64,000 bases of DNA from CAWIHS01 sp963836005 (GTDB lineage: Bacteria > Pseudomonadota > Gammaproteobacteria > GRL18): assembly GCA_963836005.1 (NCBI GenBank), contig CAWIHS010000003.1, forward strand, positions 1 through 64,000, given 5' to 3'. The notes beneath the pieces were generated by a model that saw only the letters and a program-made list of their open reading frames with translations, had not been told where the DNA came from and did not search any database. Positions 12,772-22,725 of the stretch are shown here, one piece after another. The position numbers were made by a program, and so were the translations under genes. How positions within the stretch are numbered: position 1 is the first letter of the stretch; each line of letters starts with the position of its first letter.

Positions 12772-13995
12772 TTATTTGATTTTTTGTAACACCAGACAGG
12801 CATTGGTACCGCCAAAACCAAAATTATTACTCAACACCGTATCAAGGGATTTATTATCCATTCGACGTGTCACTACGGGCAGCCCTTCTATTCTTTCATC
12901 CAGTGTCGTAATATTTGCAGAAGCAGCAATGAAATTATTTTCCATCATTAACAAACTGTAAATGGCTTCATGCACCCCCGCAGCACCCAATGAATGCCCG
13001 GTTAATGATTTTGTAGAACTAAAGGGCGGGACCGCTTGACCGGCACTTTCAAAAACAGCTTGAATCGCTTCGACTTCCTTGTAATCACCCACCGGTGTAC
13101 TGGTTCCATGAGTATTAATATAATCTACAGGCTGTGAAACAGTGCTTAGCGCCTGCTGCATACAGCGTACAGCACCTTCTCCGGATGGAGCGACCATATC
13201 CATACCATCAGAAGTTGCCCCATAACCAGTGACTTCTGCATAAATTCGAGCACCACGCTTTCTGGCATGTTCCAGCTCTTCGAGTACCAGCATGCCGGCT
13301 CCGCCAGCGATAACAAACCCGTCTCGAGTGACATCATAGGGTCTGGAGGCAGTGGCTGGAGTTTCATTATATTTATTTGACAATGCTCCCATGCCGTCAA
13401 ACAGCATGCTTAAAGCCCAATGCTCCTCTTCACCGCCGCCGGCAAAAACAACATCCTGCTTATCAAATTGTATCTGTTCAACCGCATTACCAATACAATG
13501 AGTACTGGTTGCACATGCAGAGCTAATAGAATAATTCAGGCCTTTGATCTTAAAAGGTGTTGCCAGGCAGGCAGAAACTGTACTGGACATGGTCCTGGGT
13601 ACCATATAGGGTCCAACACGCTTGATGCCTTTTTCTCTTAGAATATCAGCGGCCATGACCTGATTGGCTGAAGAGGCTCCACCTGAGCCAGCAATCAGAC
13701 CTGTTCGCGGATGAGAAACCTGCTCAGCAGACAGACCTGCATCTTCAATAGCTTGCTGCATAGCAATATAGGAGAATGCAGCGGCATCTCCCATAAAACG
13801 TTTAACCTTACGGTCAATCATTTCATCCATGTTAATTATCACGCTGCCCGCAATATGACTGCGCATACCCATTTGCTGATATTCAGCATTAAAACGAATA
13901 CCTGATTTACCATTTTGCAGCGATGCGAGAACATCCTGAGTATTGTTTCCCAGACATGAAACAATACCCATTCCTGTCACAACGACTCGTTTCAT
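12772..13995 (-). CDS. fabB: 3-oxoacyl-ACP synthase I
   Basis: About 407 residues. It condenses malonyl-ACP with acyl-ACP, including the step that keeps the double bond in unsaturated fatty acid synthesis. The Cys-His-His triad is visible: SSACATSTHCIGNA, NTHGTSTPVGD and LTGHSLGAAGVHEA. The N-terminus MKRVVVTGMGIVSCLGNN matches FabB, so the start is put at 13995; an ATG at 14004 adds three residues. fabA, often its partner, is not adjacent. Confidence 0.93.
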   Translation of the reverse strand: MKRVVVTGMGIVSCLGNNTQDVLASLQNGKSGIRFNAEYQQMGMRSHIAGSVIINMDEMIDRKVKRFMGDAAAFSYIAMQQAIEDAGLSAEQVSHPRTGLIAGSGGASSANQVMAADILREKGIKRVGPYMVPRTMSSTVSACLATPFKIKGLNYSISSACATSTHCIGNAVEQIQFDKQDVVFAGGGEEEHWALSMLFDGMGALSNKYNETPATASRPYDVTRDGFVIAGGAGMLVLEELEHARKRGARIYAEVTGYGATSDGMDMVAPSGEGAVRCMQQALSTVSQPVDYINTHGTSTPVGDYKEVEAIQAVFESAGQAVPPFSSTKSLTGHSLGAAGVHEAIYSLLMMENNFIAASANITTLDERIEGLPVVTRRMDNKSLDTVLSNNFGFGGTNACLVLQKIK

Positions 13996-14204
13996 TTTTA
14001 ACATACCATTTTTTCAATTATTGATTCATATTGTATCGTTGTTCGCATTCTTCGTCATCAATTTTCAGGTTTTGCTATAGATCTTTGCCGCTAAAACCTG
14101 TCAAAACATTACTGCTTTAGAACGAATGTATTAACGTATGAGCAAGCCATAATTAATTTCCTTATAAAGTGTAAAACATTTACAGCAATAGTAAAATAAA
14201 CTTT

Positions 14205-15644
14205 ATGAAAAGAAAATGTTCAATCTATTGGCACGACTACGAAACATTCGGCATCGATCCGCGCAGAGATCGCGCTGTACAATTTGCAGGTGTGCGTACA
14301 GATGAAGCGCTTAATATCATAGATGAGCCGCTGGTTATCTATAGTAAACCAGCGGATGACTTCCTGCCGCAGCCGGAAGCCTGTATGATAACAGGCATTA
14401 CGCCACAGCGTGCACTTGAAGTCGGCCAACCGGAAACAGAGTTTATCAGGCAGATACTGGCACAACTTGCTACTCCAGGCACCTGCGCAGCTGGTTATAA
14501 CAGCCTCCGTTTTGACGATGAGTTTACCCGTTATACCTTATTCAGAAATTTGTATGATCCCTATGCACGCGAATGGCAAAATGGAAACTCCCGCTGGGAT
14601 GTCATAGATTTACTTCGGGTTACCCGGGCTTTACGTCCGCAGGGTATCAAATGGCCTCAATACAGCGACGGGCGCAGCAGTTTTAGACTGGAAGACCTGA
14701 CTCGGGCCAACCATATTTCTCACGATGCAGCTCATGACGCATTATCAGATGTTTATGCGACTATCGCCCTGGCAAAACAGGTTAAACTGAAACAACCCAG
14801 ATTATATCAATATATTTACCAACTCCGTTCCAAAGCCAGGGTAATGAAATTGCTGGATTGGCAAACAATGTCGCCTGTGATTCATGTTAGCGATATGTAT
14901 GCCAGTGAATTTGGCAAAATGGCCGTTGTGGTGCCTGTTGCCCCCTGTCCAGATAACAAAAATGGTATTATTGTTTATGATCTTCGCTATGATCCTGAGC
15001 GAATGCTCCAGCTAAATACTGAAGAGATCCAACGCCTGACTTTTACCTCAAATGCCGATCTTGGTGCAGAAGAAACACGCTTGCCGCTAAAAACCATTCA
15101 TATTAACAAATGTCCTGTGGTAGTGCCGCTAAACACGTTAACGACAGCAGCTCAAGACACATGGAAAATTGATTTATCCCGCTGTCAAAAGCATCTGGAT
15201 ACATTAAGAAAAGATAACACTCTGGCTGCGAAAATTCAGCGAGCGTTCACACAACGCTTTGAACAGCAGATTGATGATCCGGATCAAAGTCTCTATTCCG
15301 GCAGTTTTTTTTCTCCTGCCGATAAAAAACGTACACAATTGATCCATCAGACCCCCGCGAATAAACTGACAAAACTAAAACTCAATTTTGATGACCAGCG
15401 CCTCGATGAAATGTATTTCAGGTACCGCTGTAGAAATTTCCCTAATACGCTGCACAAACATGAAATAGCACGCTGGAATCAGTACCGAATCCATCGGATG
15501 ACTGATATAACAGGCAATGCCAGCATTAAGCTGGAGGAATACAGGAACAAACTGCTGGAACTGGAAAGCACCGAACTTGCTGAGGATAAAAAAGTAATAC
15601 TGGAATCTTTAAAAGCTTACCCTGAATTAATAGGACTCGAATAA
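14205..15644 (+). CDS. sbcB: Exodeoxyribonuclease I
   Basis: A 479-residue 3'-to-5' single-strand DNA exonuclease of recombination and mismatch repair. The DEDD exonuclease fold opens with YWHDYETFGIDPRRDRAVQF (Asp and Glu metal ligands), then GYNSLRFDDEF and HDAAHDALSDVYAT. The C-terminal SH3-like and helical parts are present, so it is full length. rluA follows after one base. Confidence 0.95.
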   Translation: MKRKCSIYWHDYETFGIDPRRDRAVQFAGVRTDEALNIIDEPLVIYSKPADDFLPQPEACMITGITPQRALEVGQPETEFIRQILAQLATPGTCAAGYNSLRFDDEFTRYTLFRNLYDPYAREWQNGNSRWDVIDLLRVTRALRPQGIKWPQYSDGRSSFRLEDLTRANHISHDAAHDALSDVYATIALAKQVKLKQPRLYQYIYQLRSKARVMKLLDWQTMSPVIHVSDMYASEFGKMAVVVPVAPCPDNKNGIIVYDLRYDPERMLQLNTEEIQRLTFTSNADLGAEETRLPLKTIHINKCPVVVPLNTLTTAAQDTWKIDLSRCQKHLDTLRKDNTLAAKIQRAFTQRFEQQIDDPDQSLYSGSFFSPADKKRTQLIHQTPANKLTKLKLNFDDQRLDEMYFRYRCRNFPNTLHKHEIARWNQYRIHRMTDITGNASIKLEEYRNKLLELESTELAEDKKVILESLKAYPELIGLE

Positions 15645-15645
15645 T

Positions 15646-16299
15646 TTGCCGCTGGAAAACCATCACTCCAAAATGCCTGAGATTGAAATTGTTTATCATG
15701 ACCGGGATATCGTTGTTGTCAACAAACCCAGTATGCTGCTTTCCGTACCGGGCAGAGGCGAGCATAAACAGGACAGCCTGATCACTCGTTTGGCTTTAGA
15801 TTTCCCTGAGATACTCACTGTCCATCGACTGGACTGGGAAACCTCCGGTTTATCTGTTCTTGCTCTCAATAAAGCGGTACATCGCCATTTAAGCATACAG
15901 TTTCAAAACCGACAGGTGGACAAAAATTATATCGCCGAAGTATATGGCGTACCTGAACAACTGCAGGGAGAAATTAACCTGCCTTTGCGCTGTGACTGGG
16001 AAAACAGGCCTAAACAGATTGTCGATTTCACTCAGGGTAAATCTGCACAAACGTTTTGGCGGCAAATCAGTCATTGCGGACACTCTTCACGCCTGCTGCT
16101 GACGCCGGTGACGGGACGCTCACATCAATTACGGGTTCACCTGAAAAGCATCCACCTGCCTATTCTGGGAGATCGTTTATACGCTCCGCCTATAGCAGTA
16201 AAAATGGCGGCAAGATTATTACTGCATGCCAGCAAGTTGTCATTTACTCATCCTGTACAGAACCAGCGGGTTGAATTTTTCTCTGAAACACCATTTTGA
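15646..16299 (+). CDS. rluA: Dual-specificity rRNA/tRNA pseudouridine synthase
   Basis: 217 residues. The catalytic motif is HRLDWETSGL, with the nucleophilic Asp. IVVVNKPSMLLSVPGRG and PVTGRSHQLRVHLKSI are characteristic of RluA, which modifies 23S U746 and tRNA U32 in E. coli. There is no S4 domain, as expected for RluA. The frame opens with TTG one base after the sbcB stop, with AGGA upstream; an ATG at 15673 (MPEIEIVYHD) is an equally plausible start. Confidence 0.92.
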   Translation: MPLENHHSKMPEIEIVYHDRDIVVVNKPSMLLSVPGRGEHKQDSLITRLALDFPEILTVHRLDWETSGLSVLALNKAVHRHLSIQFQNRQVDKNYIAEVYGVPEQLQGEINLPLRCDWENRPKQIVDFTQGKSAQTFWRQISHCGHSSRLLLTPVTGRSHQLRVHLKSIHLPILGDRLYAPPIAVKMAARLLLHASKLSFTHPVQNQRVEFFSETPF

Positions 16300-16314
16300 C
16301 AATTGCTGTGATGA

Positions 16315-16617
16315 TCACTTGCAGCGTATAAAAGTATAACGTGAAATATTATCACCATACCCTGCTATATTCCGGGCTTCTTCGGCCGTGCTGATCTCTA
16401 TATCAAAATTCCCATGGTTTCTTCTTACAAAGGTGTAGCCATGTCCCTGGCAAATTTTTTCTGCTTTTTGATAACAATGATGCCAATCCATGGATAAACC
16501 ATCGCAGTTGATCTTGTAGACCACACTGCCATCAGGTGTGAGAATTTCTTTTGCACCTGTACAGGCTGCCAGCACCAGAGCACCTAGCAATATCAAGAGA
16601 TAATTTTTGTAATACAT
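16315..16617 (-). CDS. Small lipoprotein of unknown function
   Basis: 100 residues with a lipoprotein signal: MYYKNYLLILLGALVL, then lipobox LAAC. The mature part has four Cys (CDG, CYQ, CQG and the C-terminal RCK), suggesting two disulphides in the periplasm. The pattern of Cys with WHHCYQKAEKICQGHGY resembles small outer membrane lipoproteins of proteobacteria, but I do not recognise a named family. Confidence 0.8.
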   Translation of the reverse strand: MYYKNYLLILLGALVLAACTGAKEILTPDGSVVYKINCDGLSMDWHHCYQKAEKICQGHGYTFVRRNHGNFDIEISTAEEARNIAGYGDNISRYTFIRCK

Positions 16618-16700
16618 TTTCTACTCCAAATCAAAACGATAACCTGTACTGGAAAAGTTGCTAGTATTTGGCTTTCTAAAACGCCTGTAACTATGACTTC

Positions 16701-17492
16701 TTACAATCTGAAAAAACGGCGGCTGTTTGCAGTCGTACTATTTTTTAATTTCTCCACATCGACAGCCATGTAATCTGCCACCGCAGCGGCTATATGTGAG
16801 AGATATTTCGGTTCATTGCGGCGTAACTTTCTATTCCCCTTCGATATCAAATTTAAATCACGTGGCAAAAGATAAGGTGCATCGGTTTCCAGCATAACTC
16901 GATCCAGCGGAATCATCGATACACAGTCCTGGAGATCTTTACCTCTGCGTTCATCACAGATCCAGCCCGTTATACCAATATGTAAATCCAGATCCAGCAA
17001 CATCTTTAATTCAGTCCTGCCTGCTGTAAAACAATGTGCAACAGCGTCCACCAGCTGATGACGATACCTTTTTAACAGTTCTAAAAAGTCTTTCCATGCA
17101 TCACGTTGATGTAAGAACACTGGCAGCTTTAAATCGGCTGCCAGTTGTAATTGTGCTTCAAAACAGGCTAATTGTTCTGTACGGGAAGAATAGTTTCGAT
17201 TAAAGTCCAGACCGCATTCACCAACAGCCACCACCTGCCTGTTAGCTAAAATCCTCGCCAGCTGCTCCATGCTATGCAGATCAAGTGTATTCGCATCATG
17301 AGGGTGTATTCCGGCAGTACTATATAGTACACCGGGATAATCCATGCTCATTTGGCAGGCGTTTAAGCTTTGTTGCAGATCTGTACCGGTAACAATCATG
17401 GCTTGTACATCTGTCTGCAAAGCTGCAGCGATAACTTTATGCCAATCTTTGTTGAATTGCGAACTGGTCAGGTTAACCCCGATATCAATCAT
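16701..17492 (-). CDS. tatD: TatD-family metal-dependent deoxyribonuclease
   Basis: A 263-residue TIM-barrel hydrolase. Metal ligands show in AGIHPHDA, VGECGLDF, VFLHQRDAW, HCFTAGR and LETDAPYLLP. The opening MIDIGVNLTSSQF is that of TatD itself rather than YcfH or YjjV. Reported activity is 3'-5' DNA exonuclease in oxidative damage repair. It is the last gene of a three-gene minus-strand run and overlaps the kinase gene upstream by 4 bp. Confidence 0.93.
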   Translation of the reverse strand: MIDIGVNLTSSQFNKDWHKVIAAALQTDVQAMIVTGTDLQQSLNACQMSMDYPGVLYSTAGIHPHDANTLDLHSMEQLARILANRQVVAVGECGLDFNRNYSSRTEQLACFEAQLQLAADLKLPVFLHQRDAWKDFLELLKRYRHQLVDAVAHCFTAGRTELKMLLDLDLHIGITGWICDERRGKDLQDCVSMIPLDRVMLETDAPYLLPRDLNLISKGNRKLRRNEPKYLSHIAAAVADYMAVDVEKLKNSTTANSRRFFRL

Positions 17493-19747
17493 GATTCACT
17501 CTTTTTTGCAGTTAAGTTATAAGTTTCACAAGCGTGAGTCAGCAATTCTTCAATACCATCCATGTCATACAGGCTCATCAAACGGGTAATTTTTCTCGCC
17601 AGTTGTTTCTCCTCGGTTCCACAAGCTTCCAATATCAGAAGATAATGTTTGATCTCATTCAAAGCATAACGCTGACTTGCATTAATGATTTTATTACACA
17701 ATTGTAAATCTATATTAATATTCTCATCTGTGAAAAGAACATCCGGATTTTTATTCAGCTTAAGCTGGTGATTATTTTCCAAATCAACCTGCAAATGTCG
17801 TTGCAAACAGTCAAAAACATCTTCAAATCGATAGGGTCTGGAAATATAATCATCAAAACCGGCTGTTAAATAATTCATTTCTGAGTATTCCATAAAAGAT
17901 GCTGTTAAGGCCACACAGATGATCTGATCGCCATACTGCTGTTTAATCTTCCGCATCGCTTGCATACCATCCATGACCGGCATATGGATATCCATAAATA
18001 CTATATCTGGTTTGTCTTTTTCCTCTGCATCATGAATGAGTTCAATGGCTTCGAGGCCATTTTTTACCGCCTTGACCGAAGCATTTATCTCGCTTAATAT
18101 ATCCGCCAGCAGCAATCGGCTCAATTCGACATCGTCTACAACCAGCAGATTAATGACTCTACGCTGTGCCAGTTGAATGACTTCATTGTTCCTGTCTTTA
18201 CGTATCTCAAAACCAACCCGGGCAGACTCAAGTTGCAATGCAAATGAAAATTTACTGCCTTCACCCAGAGAAGAGGTTAATTTTAATTCACCATCTAAAA
18301 ACTCCAGCTGTTTTCTGGCAATGGCCAGACCCAGGCCTAAACCGTCCTGTTCCTGCTCCGAGTCCTCTTTTTCGAATGCGTCAAAAATAATTTCACGACT
18401 TTCCGGCGGAATTCCGGGCCCCGTGTCGGTTATTTCAAAATAATATTGATTGCCTGACAGATTAGAAACATTGAAGCAGACTTTTCCATGATCAGTAAAC
18501 TTAACGGCATTACCCAGCAAATTAAATAATATCTGACGTAACTTTTGAGCATCACTTTCTATCAGTATCTGCCCTCTAAGTCCATTAGAGCTTTGCCATT
18601 GCAGCCCTTTTTCTGCACAACGTTCAGAAAAAACATTTGCAATACTATGTATTAATTCATTCAAGTCAAAATTGACCTTGTTTAGTTTCATTTTTCCAGC
18701 TTCAATATTGGAAAAATCCAGAATATCATTGAGTAAATCCAGTAGACTTTGACCGCTTCTTTCAATAATATCGATTGACTTTTGCTGTCTGGGATCCAGA
18801 TTATGACTTCGCTGTAAAAGCTGAGAATAGCCTAATATGACATTAAGAGAAGTTCTTATTTCATGGGACATATTGGTCAAAAACAGACTCTTGGCCCTGT
18901 TAGCATCTAGAGCCTGATCTCGTGCAATAGCCAGATCTAATGTTCGTTCTCGTATTAATTGCTCCAGCTGATCACGGTGCGTCCGAAGTTCCAATGCAAT
19001 TCTGTTTCGCTGGGCAATCTCTTTCATCAACTTTAAATTGGTCTGCTTAAGATTATTCTGCTGTTCAAAAAGATTATCCAGCATTTGATTGAGAAAGCTT
19101 GCCAGATAACCAAACTCGTCATGCTGACCTATTTGAATACGAATATCATTCCTGCCATCGGAAATAAGACGTGCTGTATCCACCATATTTAATAGCGGTT
19201 TTAAAACCAGTAAACGAATGATCCAGATTAACACCAAACCAAAAAAAATCATTACCCCAATCATTTGCAAAATTCTATTAGCTTTTTCTCTATTCAGCAT
19301 TCTGGCAGATGATTCACGATACAGGGACATTCTGATTTCTTCCGGACTACCCGCAAACACGCTGGTAAAATAATAGGTTTTTTCCACTAAAGGCAAAGAT
19401 TCTTCTGAGCAGTGCTCTTTCTCAAGAACTATTTGACTGGCCAGCTGCGCTGCAAGGATCAATTTGCAAAAAACAGATTTCTGCAATTGTTTATCAAGAG
19501 CTGCAACCACTTCCGGTTTATTATAAGAATTATTGTCGGCAAGTAATACTCGGGCGCTATTCAGGAGAATTTCCACATCGTCAATTATCACCGCTCCTAT
19601 TCTTTCCTCTGCGTTCCAGCTCCAAAAAAGCGCAATTAAAAATCCAAAGGGAATGATGACCCACATGACAACGGCAGTGATTTTTACTGCAATGCTGGCC
19701 TGCCAGTTTCTCATCCAGTCATCCGAGAGAGGTTTTGCTCGTTTCAT
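17489..19747 (-). CDS. Hybrid sensor histidine kinase
   Basis: 752 residues. Membrane segments at about 24-43 and 159-181 bracket a periplasmic sensor of about 115 residues with two Cys (CKL, HCSEE). HAMP and a coiled coil follow, then HisKA with the phosphorylated H295 in SHEIRTSLNVILGYSQ, the ATPase with DTGPGIPP and GLGLGLAIARKQ, and a receiver domain with FMDIHMPVMDG. The receiver has ISRPYR where a conserved Lys is usual. The C-terminal ~100 residues have no Hpt His motif, so phosphate probably moves to a separate Hpt protein. Its start codon overlaps the stop of the membrane protein upstream. Confidence 0.9.
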   Translation of the reverse strand: MKRAKPLSDDWMRNWQASIAVKITAVVMWVIIPFGFLIALFWSWNAEERIGAVIIDDVEILLNSARVLLADNNSYNKPEVVAALDKQLQKSVFCKLILAAQLASQIVLEKEHCSEESLPLVEKTYYFTSVFAGSPEEIRMSLYRESSARMLNREKANRILQMIGVMIFFGLVLIWIIRLLVLKPLLNMVDTARLISDGRNDIRIQIGQHDEFGYLASFLNQMLDNLFEQQNNLKQTNLKLMKEIAQRNRIALELRTHRDQLEQLIRERTLDLAIARDQALDANRAKSLFLTNMSHEIRTSLNVILGYSQLLQRSHNLDPRQQKSIDIIERSGQSLLDLLNDILDFSNIEAGKMKLNKVNFDLNELIHSIANVFSERCAEKGLQWQSSNGLRGQILIESDAQKLRQILFNLLGNAVKFTDHGKVCFNVSNLSGNQYYFEITDTGPGIPPESREIIFDAFEKEDSEQEQDGLGLGLAIARKQLEFLDGELKLTSSLGEGSKFSFALQLESARVGFEIRKDRNNEVIQLAQRRVINLLVVDDVELSRLLLADILSEINASVKAVKNGLEAIELIHDAEEKDKPDIVFMDIHMPVMDGMQAMRKIKQQYGDQIICVALTASFMEYSEMNYLTAGFDDYISRPYRFEDVFDCLQRHLQVDLENNHQLKLNKNPDVLFTDENINIDLQLCNKIINASQRYALNEIKHYLLILEACGTEEKQLARKITRLMSLYDMDGIEELLTHACETYNLTAKKSES

Positions 19748-20163
19748 TATTTAAAGCCCATCCAGCGAAAAAACATCACCATGGGACAAATATTGGTAAT
19801 CCCTGCCAATAACAGCATGCAGGCTATAAACCAGGGCAGTATCCATATATGTTCATTTGACCAGATAAAAGGCAGGATAAGCAGTAAAGCTACGACCAGG
19901 CGTAAGGCTCGTTCCGCTTCAAATGCACCCTTTGATAGTCCAGAATATGAGCCAGCATCGCTGTGGGGTTTGCCTGCATGCTTATTAAAAACTTTATTTA
20001 TAATAATGCTGACAAGCCTGGGGATCCTCCAGTTAGTGATCCCTTCAAACAATAATAAGCCGATAAAAGTATAGGTTAAATAAATTTTTTCATAGACCGT
20101 ACTCAAATATAAAATAATGAGCAGACCGGCGCCTAGAAAGATTCTAAAAGTCCGCTCTGTCAT
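19747..20163 (-). CDS. DUF2892-like inner membrane protein
   Basis: 138 residues with hydrophobic hairpins at about 8-45 (FLGAGLLIILYLST, YTFIGLLLFEGITNW) and 88-135 (ALRLVVALLLILPFIW, IACMLLLAGITNICPMVMFF). The ending GITNICPMVMFFRWMGFK carries the NxCP pattern of DUF2892/YgaP-type membrane domains. The function is not known; some members are fused to rhodaneses. It leads an operon with the hybrid kinase and tatD. Confidence 0.7.
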   Translation of the reverse strand: MTERTFRIFLGAGLLIILYLSTVYEKIYLTYTFIGLLLFEGITNWRIPRLVSIIINKVFNKHAGKPHSDAGSYSGLSKGAFEAERALRLVVALLLILPFIWSNEHIWILPWFIACMLLLAGITNICPMVMFFRWMGFK

Positions 20164-20235
20164 AATATAAATTCCTCAGTCACTTTTTTCCATCATTCCA
20201 TCAATCTTTTTCGCCCTATAAATAGACATCCTGCT

Positions 20236-20279
20236 ATTATTTTAGGCTAACAACGAAATAGTTTTTAGCCTAAAATAAT
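20236..20279. promoter_or_regulatory. Perfect 15-bp inverted repeat in a divergent promoter region
   Basis: ATTATTTTAGGCTAA and its exact reverse complement TTAGCCTAAAATAAT are separated by 14 bases. It sits in the 274 bp gap between the DUF2892 operon (minus) and the GGDEF gene (plus). It could be an operator, a regulatory hairpin or a REP-like unit; no second copy was noticed in the window. Confidence 0.6.
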
Positions 20280-20437
20280 GGAATAAAAAAGCCTGTAAAC
20301 TGAATATAATGCTGATGCTCATGTGCCATTATTAGAAAAAAGCCTGGCTATATTCACCGAATATCTACTGTGAACATTATCTATGGGGTTTTAAAAATGA
20401 TAATATATTCATGTGATAGTGGTTACAATTAAAGAAA

Positions 20438-21814
20438 ATGGCCAAATCCATAACAACTAAACAGACTCTCTCTGCAACAAAAAAACCATCTCTTCAAAAT
20501 CGATTGAGGATAAGTATTGCGCTAATTATATTACCACTGTTTTTACTCGCCGGTATGGGTTTTTTTATGTTTCTCAAAACGATTGAAGCATTCAATCTTG
20601 CTGTTGAGGATGTTGTTTTCGAGATTATACCAGTGACTGAGCTAAAGAATAAGATCCAGCAAAGTGTTAAACCCTTCGATCTTTATTTACAGAATCACAC
20701 CCCCTATGAAAAGGAAAACTTCATTGCCTTAAGCAATGAAATTAAACAGGCACTCAAGGAACCTATTAATCTGGAACAACAATCACATGCTCTGGTAAAC
20801 GATATTTACCGTTCAGCTTATCTGGAATGGCTCAATGCCCACCGCATGGCAATAAAAATATTTAACAATCATGAATCCAATAATACACTGTTTACCCATA
20901 AGCAGTTACGCGTATTTTATCAGCATGTTATATCAACAACACTTGCTCTGGATAAATTACAGCTGGTCATGCAGCAGAACGTCAGGAGGCATTATCAACA
21001 GGCCAGAGAACTCAAAGTGCAAGTACTGTTACTTATCAGTATTGTATTTGTTATCGTCTACATCATTACCCTGTTAACAACCATATTTCTGAAACGCTCC
21101 ATTATTAATCCTATTAGCAAGCTGGAGCGCTGGACATCTGATTACTCGAGGTCTAAACCAACTGAACATCTCTCGATAGATTCCTATAGAGAATTCGAAC
21201 ATCTGGCCAATACATTTAACAAACTTGCAGATATGCTAAGTGATGATCAAGAGATCCTGGAGCAGCTGATACAAAAAGATGAATTAACGCAGATACATAA
21301 TAAACGCTCATTCATTTCCCGACTGCTCGATGAACACAACCGGCATAAACGTTATAATTCATCATATAGTCTGATGCTGGTTGATGTTGATCATCTCAAA
21401 TCGGTCAACCAGAATTACAATTATCATGTAGGTGATCTTACCCTGATTGAAATCAGCAGAATCATTGAAAGCAGTATCCGTCCAACCGACTTTCTGGCTC
21501 GCTATGAGGGAGATCAATTTATTCTTATATTACCTGAGGTGGAAGCTGATGGTGCAAATATTACTGCAGAAAGGGTTCTCAATGCAGTATCTGAATATGT
21601 GTTTCGCGTCAATGATTTCAAATATGGCACCACTGTCAGTATCGGCTATTCAGTTATTGAAAAAGATCAAACACTTTCCGAACTGATCCAGTGCGTTGAT
21701 TTTTCCCTGCAGAAGGCCAAACATCAAGGCAGAAACCAGGCTTATCGCTACAAACACATGAATATTCCTTTCACAGAATTTAAGCGTAAGTACCTGAAAG
21801 ATCTCGACCTTTAA
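20438..21814 (+). CDS. Membrane sensor protein with a degenerate GGDEF domain
   Basis: 458 residues. TM1 at about 25-50 (IALIILPLFLLAGMGFFMFL), a periplasmic helical sensor, TM2 at about 192-217, a HAMP-like linker, then a diguanylate cyclase fold from about 285 (QKDELTQIHNKRSFISRLL, LMLVDVDHLKSVNQNYNY). The signature that should read GGDEF is EGDQF (ARYEGDQFILILP), losing a glycine and a catalytic Glu. It is therefore probably a c-di-GMP or GTP binding or signalling protein rather than an active cyclase. Confidence 0.85.
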   Translation: MAKSITTKQTLSATKKPSLQNRLRISIALIILPLFLLAGMGFFMFLKTIEAFNLAVEDVVFEIIPVTELKNKIQQSVKPFDLYLQNHTPYEKENFIALSNEIKQALKEPINLEQQSHALVNDIYRSAYLEWLNAHRMAIKIFNNHESNNTLFTHKQLRVFYQHVISTTLALDKLQLVMQQNVRRHYQQARELKVQVLLLISIVFVIVYIITLLTTIFLKRSIINPISKLERWTSDYSRSKPTEHLSIDSYREFEHLANTFNKLADMLSDDQEILEQLIQKDELTQIHNKRSFISRLLDEHNRHKRYNSSYSLMLVDVDHLKSVNQNYNYHVGDLTLIEISRIIESSIRPTDFLARYEGDQFILILPEVEADGANITAERVLNAVSEYVFRVNDFKYGTTVSIGYSVIEKDQTLSELIQCVDFSLQKAKHQGRNQAYRYKHMNIPFTEFKRKYLKDLDL

Positions 21815-22010
21815 GCAGGTACAGTTTAACTAACGATAATTTGTCAGGCTGGCATTATAATTTTCGCCGCCATGCTCGCAAGTCATTGTCCGTGCTAGTT
21901 TTATATGTTAAGAAATGGTTGAATGCAGGCCTGTTGCTATGGGAAATCAGCGACTTGTGTTATTCTTGCAACCTCATAAGAATTTTAAACAACATTAAAA
22001 GGTAGTATTA

Positions 22011-22637
22011 ATGGGTTCAGAATATAACATTGAATCTGACGCGGACAAGGTCAGTTACGGCATTGGTTTACAACTGGGGCAACAGGTAAAAGGGCAGTCT
22101 TTTGAAGGCTTTAGTCTTGACGCATTAATCATCGGCATCAGTGATGTCTTCAAAAATACACCGCTGCGTTTTCCTGAAGACGAAATGCAGGCAGCATTCA
22201 GCGCAATAAACCAGCAGGTCCAGGCCAAAGCAACAGAAGCAGCCAGGGCTCATAAGGAAATTGGCGAAGCATTTTTGACCGTAAATGAAAAAAAAGCAGG
22301 GGTTGTTGCTACAGCCTCAGGCCTGCAGTATGAAGTGCTTACCGAAGGTTCTGGCTCTAAACCATCCATTGATGACACAGTTGTAACCCATTATCATGGA
22401 ACCTTAATCGATGGTACAGTATTTGACAGTTCAGTTGAACGAGGTGAACCCGCTCAATTTCCTGTGAATGGTGTGATAAAGGGCTGGACTGAAGCGCTGC
22501 AAATGATGAATGTGGGTTCTAAATGGCGACTGTTTATCCCCTCTGATCTGGCATACGGCGATCAGGGTTCAGGTCCTGTGATTGGTCCAGGCACCACATT
22601 GATTTTTGAAGTTGAGCTCATAGAGATTAAAGACTGA
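22011..22637 (+). CDS. fklB: FKBP-type peptidyl-prolyl isomerase (FklB type)
   Basis: 208 residues, the length of FKBP22. The N-terminal dimerising helices (KVSYGIGLQLGQQVKGQSFE) are followed by an FKBP domain from about 100 (GLQYEVLTEGSGSKPS, VTHYHGTLIDGTVFDSS, IPSDLAYGDQG, LIFEVELIEI). There is no signal peptide, so it acts in the cytoplasm. It catalyses proline isomerisation in folding proteins. It starts at ATG after AAAAGGTAG. Confidence 0.92.
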   Translation: MGSEYNIESDADKVSYGIGLQLGQQVKGQSFEGFSLDALIIGISDVFKNTPLRFPEDEMQAAFSAINQQVQAKATEAARAHKEIGEAFLTVNEKKAGVVATASGLQYEVLTEGSGSKPSIDDTVVTHYHGTLIDGTVFDSSVERGEPAQFPVNGVIKGWTEALQMMNVGSKWRLFIPSDLAYGDQGSGPVIGPGTTLIFEVELIEIKD

Positions 22638-22685
22638 ATAACCCACCCCCCGCATTAACCTTTAGGGGATCAACCCGAAGGCATT

Positions 22686-22725
22686 AAAACAGGCCAATGA
22701 TAACTAACTTTCACCGGCCTGTTTT
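22686..22725. terminator. Terminator between convergent fklB and tadA
   Basis: AAAACAGGCC and GGCCTGTTTT form a 10-bp stem with A and T tracts outside, usable from both sides. Its right arm lies in the last codons of tadA. Confidence 0.75.
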
